Shown one piece after another: positions 57,452 to 64,000 of a stretch of 64,000 nucleotides of DNA; position 1 is the first letter of the stretch, and every line of letters starts with the position of its first letter. Position numbers and translations under genes: made by a program. The notes below the pieces were generated by a model. That model saw only the letters and a list, made by a program, of their open reading frames with translations, did not search any database and was not told where the DNA came from. The DNA is from Tistlia consotensis USBA 355 (GTDB lineage: Bacteria > Pseudomonadota > Alphaproteobacteria > Kiloniellales > DSM-21159): contig NZ_FWZX01000022.1 in assembly GCF_900177295.1 (NCBI RefSeq), forward strand, positions 1 through 64,000, given 5' to 3'.

Positions 57452-58698
57452 GCGATGCCCTCTCCGCACCCGATCGGGACCTGCTCGACGAGCTGCAGCG
57501 CCGGACCTTCGGCTATTTCCGGGACTTCGCCCATCCGGTCAGCGCGCTGGCCCGCGACCGCGCGAAGAGCGACGACGACGCGGGCGACGACTTCTGCGCC
57601 CTCGGCGGCAGCGGCTTCGGCGCCATGGTGCTGGTCGTCGGGGTCGAGCGCGGCTGGATCACCCGCGCCGAGGCGGTCGAGCGGCTGCTGACCATGACCG
57701 GCTTCCTGCTGAAGGCCGCGCGCTTCCACGGCGTGCTGCCGCACTTCCTCGACGGCAAGGCCGGCACGCCGATCCCGCTGAGCCCCCAGGACGACGCCGC
57801 CGACCTGGTCGAGCAGGCGCTGCTGCTGCAGGGCCTGCTGACCGCGCGCCAGTACTTCGACGGCGATGCGGCCGGCGAGCGGGAGCTGCGGGAGCGGATC
57901 GGCCGGCTGTGGCGCGAGACCGACTGGGCCTGGCACACGAAGGGCGGCGAGCCGGTGCTCTACTGGCACTGGAGCCCGACGTTCGGCTGGGCGATGAACC
58001 ATCCGATCCGCGGCTGGAACGAGTGCCTGATCGCCTACGTCCTGGCCGCCGCCTCGCCCGACCACGGGATCGACCCCGCCGTCTACCACCAGGGCTGGAC
58101 CGGCGGGCCCGAGTTCCGCAACGGCAGGCGCTACCACGGCATCGAGCTGCCGCTCGGGCCAGAGGGCGGCGGCCCGCTGTTCTTCGCCCACTACTCCTTC
58201 CTCGGCCTCGATCCGCGCGGCCTCAGGGATCGCTATGCCGACTACTGGGCACAGAACGTCGCCCACGTCCGGGTCAACGAGGCGCACTGCCGGGCCAACC
58301 CCCACGGCTTCGCCGGCTACGGCGCCGACTGCTGGGGCCTGACCGCGAGCGACGACGACCAGGGCTATGCCGCCCACGACCCGGCCCACGACCGCGGCGT
58401 CATCTCGCCGACCGCGGCGCTGGCCAGCCTGCCCTACTGGCCCGAGGCCTCGCTGCGCGCCCTGCGCCATTTCCGCCACGACCTCGGCGGGCGGATCTGG
58501 GGCCGCTACGGCTTCGTCGACGCCTTCAACCTCAGCGCCGGCTGGTACGCCACGACCTACCTCGCGATCGACCAGGGACCGATCGTCTGCATGATCGAGA
58601 ACCATCGCAGCGGCCTGCTCTGGCGGCTCTTCATGAGCTGCCCGGAGATCCAGCGCGGCCTGCGGCGCCTGGGCTTCGAGAGCCCGGCACTGGCCTGA
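57448..58698 (+). CDS. Glucoamylase-domain (GH144-like) glycoside hydrolase
   Basis: 416 residues, starting at the ATGA overlap. Glycoamylase (PF10091) pattern: RRTFGYFRDFAHPVS (about 16-30), FGAMVLVVGVERGWITRAEA (about 58-77), LYWHWSPTFGWAMNHPIRGWNE, FFAHYSFLGLDPRGLRDRYA and ADCWGLTASDDDQGY (about 291-305). The acidic pair near GWNE and the DCWGLTASD segment fit the (alpha/alpha)6-barrel active site of endo-beta-1,2-glucanases (GH144). No signal peptide, so cytosolic, unlike many GH144 enzymes. It probably acts on a beta-1,2-glucan or related oligosaccharide. Confidence 0.85.
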   Translation: MSDALSAPDRDLLDELQRRTFGYFRDFAHPVSALARDRAKSDDDAGDDFCALGGSGFGAMVLVVGVERGWITRAEAVERLLTMTGFLLKAARFHGVLPHFLDGKAGTPIPLSPQDDAADLVEQALLLQGLLTARQYFDGDAAGERELRERIGRLWRETDWAWHTKGGEPVLYWHWSPTFGWAMNHPIRGWNECLIAYVLAAASPDHGIDPAVYHQGWTGGPEFRNGRRYHGIELPLGPEGGGPLFFAHYSFLGLDPRGLRDRYADYWAQNVAHVRVNEAHCRANPHGFAGYGADCWGLTASDDDQGYAAHDPAHDRGVISPTAALASLPYWPEASLRALRHFRHDLGGRIWGRYGFVDAFNLSAGWYATTYLAIDQGPIVCMIENHRSGLLWRLFMSCPEIQRGLRRLGFESPALA

Positions 58699-58709
58699 GG
58701 CGGACGGCG

Positions 58710-60008
58710 ATGGCGGAGTTCGCCTCCCTCGACGCCTGGATCGAGCGGCAGCGCGTCGCCTCGGCGGAGCGCATGCTGGCCTGCGTCTCGGCGACCGGCC
58801 TGGAGCGGCCGGGCCCGCGCCTCGGCCAGGTCATGCGGCCGGCGCCCGGCTCGGTGCTGGCCGCCGCCGAGCCCGATCCCGGGCCGGGCGAGCCCGACTA
58901 CTTCTTCCACTGGCTGCGCGACGGCGCGATCGTGATCGGCGCGCTGGTCACCCTGGCCCTGCAGGGGCGGCTGCCGGGGAGCGCGAAGGGCCGGCTCGCC
59001 GAATCCCTGACCTTCGACCTCTCGCTCGCCCGGCGGGACGGCCGCCGGATCGCCGCCGGGACGGCCTGGCCGCCGCCGCTGCTGCCGACCCTGACGCCCT
59101 TCCTGCGGCCGCGCGAGGAGTTCCTGGCGGCGCACGGCACGGCCGTCGCCGGCGAGGTCCGCTTCAACCCCGACGGCTCGCTCGACCTGCTGCGCTGGGG
59201 CCGGCCGCAGCACGACGGCCCGGCGCTGCGCGCCCTGACGACCCTGCGGATGCTCGAGGGCGGCCTGCTGGCCGCGGCGGACGAGCGCGCCCGCGCCGAG
59301 CGCCTGCTGCGCGCCGACCTCGCCTTCTGCCTCGCCCGCCACGGCCGGCCCGGCTTCGACCCCTGGGAGGAGGAGCTGGGGCAGCACTTCTTCACCCGGC
59401 TGGTCCAACGGGCGGCCTTTGCGCGCGGCAGCGCCTGGGCCGAGCGCCGGAACCAGTCCCGGCTGGCGAAGCGCCTCCGGGCGGCGGTCGAGGCGCTGGA
59501 TGCCGCACTGGCGGGGCACTGGTCAGAGGCCGAGGGCCTCTACCGCAGCCGCCTGCCCGGCCCCGGCATCAGCGAGAGCAAGATCCTCGACAGCGCGGTG
59601 CTGGTCGCAGTCGTGCACGCCGGCCCGGCCGAGGGAGCCTTCGGCCTGTTCGACCCCAGGGTCGAGGCGACGGTCGCGCGGCTCGAGGCGTATTTCGCCC
59701 GAGACTTCCCGGTCAACGCCGGGCGCAGCGGCACCGACGGCCTGGCGCTCGGCCGCTATCCCGGCGACGTCTACCTCGGCGGCGGCGTCTTCCTGCCCTG
59801 CGCCTTCGCCCTCGCCGAGTACCGCTACCGCCGCGGCGAGAGCGCCCTGGGCGACGCGGTGCTCGGCTTCCTGGCCCGGCTGCTGCCGGCCGACGGCCGC
59901 CTGCCCGAGCAGCTCGACCGCGCGAGCGGCGCGCCGCGCTCGGCGGGCGACCTCGCCTGGAGCCACGCCGCCCTGCTGACCGCGGTCGCGGCGCGCGACA
60001 GGGGCTGA
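58710..60008 (+). CDS. Glycoside hydrolase family 15 (glucoamylase/trehalase-like) protein
   Basis: 432 residues from ATG 58710, 11 bp after the preceding gene. An (alpha/alpha)6 barrel: YFFHWLRDGAIVIGALVTL (about 66-84), the catalytic acid segment FDPWEEELGQHFFTRLVQRA (about 215-234; Glu of WEE), GTDGLALGRYPGDVYLGGG (about 338-356) and GRLPEQLDRASG leading to DLAWSHAALLTAV (catalytic base region near 400). It lacks a signal peptide and an N-terminal beta-sandwich. GH15 enzymes release glucose from alpha-linked glucans or trehalose; pairing with a GH144-like gene suggests turnover of an internal mixed glucan. Last gene before the AT-rich island. Confidence 0.85.
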   Translation: MAEFASLDAWIERQRVASAERMLACVSATGLERPGPRLGQVMRPAPGSVLAAAEPDPGPGEPDYFFHWLRDGAIVIGALVTLALQGRLPGSAKGRLAESLTFDLSLARRDGRRIAAGTAWPPPLLPTLTPFLRPREEFLAAHGTAVAGEVRFNPDGSLDLLRWGRPQHDGPALRALTTLRMLEGGLLAAADERARAERLLRADLAFCLARHGRPGFDPWEEELGQHFFTRLVQRAAFARGSAWAERRNQSRLAKRLRAAVEALDAALAGHWSEAEGLYRSRLPGPGISESKILDSAVLVAVVHAGPAEGAFGLFDPRVEATVARLEAYFARDFPVNAGRSGTDGLALGRYPGDVYLGGGVFLPCAFALAEYRYRRGESALGDAVLGFLARLLPADGRLPEQLDRASGAPRSAGDLAWSHAALLTAVAARDRG

Positions 60009-60151
60009 TTGGACAAGTTGGAAATACGTTGATGTAGCATGAGGGTGATGGAAGCCGTTTTGGAGAATCTCATTCCCGCATCGCAATCGTTGCGCTACTC
60101 TTTCCGTACAGAATAACTCACCGCCGGATCACCCTATTGAAGGTTACGAGT

Positions 60152-62337
60152 ATGGATTGGAAATCGCTTGAACAACGAGTGAGAGACATCTCCGCCCTTC
60201 AATTTGGTCGTCGCGGGAAAAAGAGACAATAAACGGAGTGAATTTGGACTGTGTAATAAAAGTTGACGCGGACCAATGGATAATTGTGGAGATCTCAAAG
60301 AGGCGGGATCTCGACAAAGTTAGAACGGATGTCAATCGGTTAGTCTTGGTCAGGAGGCATCTTTATGATCATAAAAATATTATGTCAAAATGCTATTTTG
60401 TCTGTCTGTATGAACCAACGGATGCAATGAAAGACGCCGGGAAACCTCATAATATTGAAGTTCTCTCAAGGGAAAGTTACGAGTCTAAGTTCTTTGATTA
60501 TGGTCTTTATGTATCCGCTCGCTCAAAACTTCAATTTGGCAGCTCCGTTCACCCCATAACAGGAAAGCCTGATACAACAGCATACGTACCCGTTCAGTAT
60601 ACATTTAAAGAACCAAACAAAGAAGAAGACATCGATGGCCTTTCAGAGATAATACGCACCTCAAGAAAATGTGTCATAACCGGTGAATATGGGTCGGGGA
60701 AAAGCCGTTGCGTGAAAGAAGTTTTCCTCAAGCTCTCCCGTGAAAGCAGTGAAGCATATTATTTCGCAATCGACCTCAAAACGACATGGGGATTGCAGTC
60801 TGGACAAGAAATAATTCGTCGCCATTTCGACCAACTGGGACTTAGTGACGAATCTGACTTTGCGATTCGGGCACTCAATGCTGGTCATGTTGGGTTGTTA
60901 TTAGATGGATTTGACGAAGTTGGCTCTCAATCATGGAGTGACGACCCACAGACATTACAGAGAATTCGATTCGACTCATTGCGAGGAGTTCGGGACCTGA
61001 TACAAGCGTCTGACAAAGGGGCCTTGATCACCGGAAGAGAGCATTACTTTAACAGTACCGGCGAAATGATGAAATGCCTGGGTTTAGAAAAAGAATCCAC
61101 ATTGGAAGGACGGTGCAAAGATGAGTTTAGCGACGAGGAACTTGAGCGCTTTCTAAATCTAATAAGTGACAGCGTACTCATCGTCCCTGAATGGCTTCCG
61201 CGACGTCCGTTGATGTGCCAAGCCATAGCCTCGCTGGACGAAGAAGAGCTTGCAATAATACTCGAAGATGACAACGGAGATATCAGTTTCTGGAATACCT
61301 TCTTGACAGTCATGTGCAGAAGAGAAGAGAGAATAAGAGAAATATTAGATGCAGATTCAATTAAGAGCATTTTGGTTAGATTAGCACGAATGACAAGGGC
61401 GAAAGACGAAGACGTTGGACCGATAAGCTACTCTGAGATTCAGGACGCCTTTGAGAGCGTACTGGGTACCCATCCCGTACAGGAAGCATCTGTGTTGTTG
61501 CAGAGGCTACCGGGACTTGGCCGAACCAGCTTGGACAATGACGATCGGAGGTTTATTGATACGTACATACTAGATGGATTAAGAGCTATCGATCTAGTGA
61601 AGAGCATCGAGAGTTTTGATCTAGCGCTTCCGCGAGAAAGCTGGCAGAATCCGCTTTCTGAACTTGGCCAGAGGGTTCTAGCAAAAGAGCTTTCAAATGA
61701 AAAGCGGTTAAGCTCCGCTCTGAGTTATGTTCACAAAATCAATGGCGGGGAAAACAAAATTGCGGGATGCGACATTGCATGCTCTTTACTGAGAACTAAT
61801 GCTAGCGCCCTGGACTTCAAAAACATGACTTTGGTAGAGGGGACAGTGCTTTCTCTTGATTTTTCTCATGTTCTTGCCAAAAATCTAGAGTTTAAGTACT
61901 GCATCATTTACAAGATGACACTGCCGGACCATCCCATAGATGGCGTTAAGATAACTAGCTGCGTGATACAAAAGGCGCTTGGCGTATCAGGACCCCGGGG
62001 GTTGCCAATTTGGGTTCAAGAAAGCGAGATATCCGAGTTCGAACCAGTTTCCACCGTCTCTGCTATCAAAAATGTTAACCTGACGCACCAACACAAAATA
62101 CTTGTCACCATTCTAAAGAAGACCTTCTTCCAGCCCGGCTCTGGACGCCAGGAAGCCGCCTTGCTTCGCGGGCTCGGTCAGGTCGACCGCCATGGGTACA
62201 CGGAAAAAATACTTGGAGTGCTGATATCTGAAGGAATTCTTAGGAAAGTGCGCGGCGATCATGGGAATCTTTTTGTTCCAGATCGAAAATTCAGCGCCAG
62301 AGTGGGAAAAATGTTGTCAGAATTAAACTTAAGCTAG
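60152..62337 (+). CDS. NACHT NTPase with nuclease-like N-terminus (probable anti-phage bNACHT), start reached through a -1 frameshift
   Basis: STAND NTPase of the bacterial NACHT type, in a visibly AT-rich island. ATG 60152 has a GAAGG site 8 nt upstream and encodes MDWKSLEQRVRDISALQFGR, then hits TAA at 60230. A -1 shift at AAAAAG (60218-60223) gives RRGKKETINGVNLDC and an open frame to 62337, about 728 residues. The body alone is open from GTG 60238. N-terminus (about 1-115): PD-(D/E)xK-like, LDCVIKVDADQWIIVEISKR, with Ser where Lys is usual. NACHT (about 155-330): Walker A ITGEYGSGKSRC, Walker B LLLDGFDEVG, sensor LITGREHYF. Then helical repeats, a pentapeptide-like part (about 555-620; LDFKNMTL, LDFSHVLAKNLEF) and a winged-helix-like end. 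It probably detects phage infection and triggers damage (known of bNACHT; inferred here). Confidence 0.82.
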
Positions 62338-62417
62338 GATCAGATCTGGATACAAGTTGATGCGCTCTGAATGCGAACTGTAACTAAACCTGTGGCGCCA
62401 TCGCGGGTGTGCCGTCC

Positions 62418-63557
62418 ATGAAAGTGATCGTCGTCGGCGCCGGCATCCTCGGCGCCAGCACCGCCTGGCATCTCGCGCGCGAGGGGGCCGAGGTCGTGCT
62501 GGTCGACCGCGACGACCGGGGCCGGGCGACGGCGGCCGGCGCCGGCATCGTCTCGCCCTGGGGCTCGAAGCTGGAGAACCCGGCGGGCTACGGCCTGCTG
62601 GCCGACGGCGCCCGTTACTATCCCGAGCTGCTGGCGGCGCTGGCGGAGGACGGCGAGACGGACGTGGGCTATGCCCGGGTCGGTGCCCTCTACGTGCCCG
62701 ACGAGCCCGACACCCTGGACGCCGCCGAGCGCCGGATCCGAGCGCGCGCCGCCGAGGCGCCGGAGGCCGGGCGGATCGAGCGGCTGGCGCCGCAGCAGGC
62801 GCAGGCCCTCTTCCCGCCGCTGCGCCCCGACCTGCCGGGCGTCTTCGTCGAGGGCGGCGCGCGGGTCGACGGCCGCCTGGTGGCCGAGGCCCTGGCCCGC
62901 GCGGCCTCGCGTCGGGGGGCCCGGCGGATCGAGGGCTCCGCCGGGCTGCTGCTGCGCGGCGACCGGGTCGCGGGCGTCACGGTGGGGAGCGAATCGGGTG
63001 GGGGCGAGACGATCGAGGCCGACTGGGTCGTGGTCGCCGCCGGAGCCTGGGCGGCAGAGCTGCTGGCGCCGGCCGGGATCGCCCTGACGGTCGCGCCACA
63101 GCGCGGCCAGATCGTCCATCTGCGCCGGCCCGGCGCCGAGACCGCCGGCTGGCCGAGCCTGCAGCCGCTCAACAGCTACTACCTGCTGGCCTTCGCGGAC
63201 TCGCGGGTGGTGATCGGCGCGACCCGCGAGACCGGCTCGGGCTTCGACCACCGGCTGACCGCGGCCGGCGTCGCCGAGGTGCTGAACGCCGGCCTCGCGA
63301 CCGCGCCGGGCCTCGCCGACTGGCCCCTGCACGAGATCCGCATCGGCTTCCGGCCGCTCGCCAAGGACAACCGGCCGCGGCTCGGCCCGGCCGAAGGGGT
63401 CGAGGGCCTGCTGATCGGCAACGGCCTCGGCGCCGGCGGCCTGACCATGGGCCCCTTCGCCGGAAGGCTGCTGGCCCAGGCCGCGCTCGGCCGCGAGACC
63501 ACGGTGCCGCTCGCTCCCTTCGATCCGCTGCGCAAGCCGCCCCGCGTCCATCGCTGA
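62418..63557 (+). CDS. FAD-dependent DAO-family oxidoreductase (D-amino-acid dehydrogenase/oxidase-like)
   Basis: 379 residues from ATG 62418 (a GTG at 62409 is in frame). FAD dinucleotide fold at the N-terminus: MKVIVVGAGILGASTAWHLA with the acidic end in VVLVDRD (about 35). AAGAGIVSPWG follows as in DadA/ThiO-like proteins. The substrate domain has APQRGQIVHLR, and the C-terminal FAD loop is GFRPLAKDNRPRLG and GNGLGAGGLTMGPFAGRLL. It probably oxidises a D-amino acid, glycine or a secondary amine. It follows the NACHT island by 80 bp and returns to high GC; the gap contains no strong promoter. Confidence 0.88.
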   Translation: MKVIVVGAGILGASTAWHLAREGAEVVLVDRDDRGRATAAGAGIVSPWGSKLENPAGYGLLADGARYYPELLAALAEDGETDVGYARVGALYVPDEPDTLDAAERRIRARAAEAPEAGRIERLAPQQAQALFPPLRPDLPGVFVEGGARVDGRLVAEALARAASRRGARRIEGSAGLLLRGDRVAGVTVGSESGGGETIEADWVVVAAGAWAAELLAPAGIALTVAPQRGQIVHLRRPGAETAGWPSLQPLNSYYLLAFADSRVVIGATRETGSGFDHRLTAAGVAEVLNAGLATAPGLADWPLHEIRIGFRPLAKDNRPRLGPAEGVEGLLIGNGLGAGGLTMGPFAGRLLAQAALGRETTVPLAPFDPLRKPPRVHR

Positions 63558-63619
63558 GCGGCGCTGGCTGAATCGCGGAACCGAGGGCAGACTGGCCGCC
63601 GGGCTTCGGAGCGGCTGCC

Positions 63620-64000
63620 ATGATCACCGGCCTCAACCACGTCACCCTGGCGGTGCGCGACCTCGAGCGGTCGTTCCGCTTCTACACGGAGGTCCTGCAG
63701 TGCCGGCCGCTGGCGCGCTGGCGCAGCGGTGCCTACCTGCTGGCCGGCGAGCTCTGGCTCTGCCTCAGCCTGGACGAGACGACCCGTCCCGAGCCGCTGC
63801 CCGAGTACACGCACCTCGCCTTCGACGTGCCGGCCCGGGACTTCGGCCGGCTGGCGGCCCGGATCCACTCGGCCGAGGCGCTGCTCTGGAAGGACGACAG
63901 GAGCGAGGGCGATTCGCTCTATTTCCTCGATCCCGACGGCCACAAGCTGGAGATCCACGTCGGCGACTGGCGTTCGCGGCTCGCGGCCATGCGCCGGTCG
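63620..64000 (+). CDS. FosA-like fosfomycin-resistance / glyoxalase-fold protein, cut by window edge
   Basis: 127 codons visible, running off the right end. MITGLNHVTLAVRDLERSFR opens the VOC fold with metal His 7, FYTEVLQCRPLARW follows, AYLLAGELWLCLSLDET is typical of FosA, YTHLAFDV gives the second metal His, and YFLDPDGHKLEIHVGDW gives the metal Glu. Fos proteins add glutathione (FosA) or water (FosX) to fosfomycin. With the C-terminus missing, FosA and FosX cannot be separated. A housekeeping VOC enzyme is possible. Confidence 0.85.
   Translation, partial: MITGLNHVTLAVRDLERSFRFYTEVLQCRPLARWRSGAYLLAGELWLCLSLDETTRPEPLPEYTHLAFDVPARDFGRLAARIHSAEALLWKDDRSEGDSLYFLDPDGHKLEIHVGDWRSRLAAMRRS

Noticed and set aside
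60043-60117. A 25-codon frame (MRVMEAVLENLIPASQSLRY) upstream of the NACHT gene
   Set aside because: No ribosome site of quality, no family match, and short enough to occur by chance in AT-rich DNA.
60238-62337. GTG 60238 as the simple start of the NACHT gene
   Set aside because: The GGAG before it is too close to act as a ribosome site, and it would drop the family-like N-terminal 24 residues that have a good start at 60152.

Overview
The window is GC-rich chromosomal DNA (roughly 70% GC by eye) with dense coding, many 4-bp ATGA gene overlaps and GTG/TTG starts. TamA/TamB, a LEPR-XLL giant adhesin, a twin-arginine TRAP binding protein and CoxMSL-type molybdenum hydroxylase subunits fit an alphaproteobacterium, probably of the Rhodospirillales or Geminicoccales type. 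The lineage is an inference from gene content only.

Layout. 1-9.2 kb: the 5' part of a giant repeat adhesin on the minus strand, with a frameshift near its N-terminus. 9.4-18.9 kb: threonine synthase, CysS and the TamA-TamB outer-membrane assembly pair. 18.9-21.9 kb: a small regulatory patch with two Xre regulators, a frameshifted PAS-like gene, a GNAT-like gene and several palindromic operator candidates. 22-27.8 kb: a TpsB-type secretion porin divergent from a FecR-domain protein with 51-bp tandem repeats, followed by a CHASE2 histidine kinase. 28-33.5 kb: a complete TRAP transporter operon with an amidase, a tiny membrane protein and a Sel1-type lipoprotein. 33.5-36.1 kb: a hydantoinase-family amidohydrolase surrounded by gene wreckage, including a deletion scar joining a decarboxylase fragment to a LysR fragment. 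36-38.3 kb: small stand-alone genes.

38.4-55.3 kb is a catabolic island. It holds a DpgC-like cofactor-free dioxygenase, a hotdog thioesterase, an IorA/IorB-type 2-oxoacid oxidoreductase, a CoA ligase, a six-gene operon (CoxM, CoxS, metallo-beta-lactamase-fold hydrolase, CoxL, atypical SDR, second CoA ligase) and two regulators, each made of two tandem HxlR domains. The combination suggests degradation of an aromatic or N-heteroaromatic acetic acid: CoA activation, O2-dependent conversion of an arylacetyl-CoA to an arylglyoxylate, and oxidative decarboxylation to an aroyl-CoA. This pathway is an inference.

55.6-60.0 kb: an SbmA/YddA-like ABC protein with degenerate ATPase motifs, translationally coupled to a GH144-like glucoamylase-domain protein and followed by a GH15 enzyme. 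60.0-62.4 kb: a strikingly AT-rich one-gene island encoding a NACHT NTPase with a nuclease-like N-terminus and a pentapeptide-like sensor, a probable anti-phage gene. Its well-formed start lies in another frame and needs a -1 shift at an AAAAAG run to reach the body. 62.4-64 kb: a DAO-family oxidoreductase and a FosA-like gene cut by the window edge.
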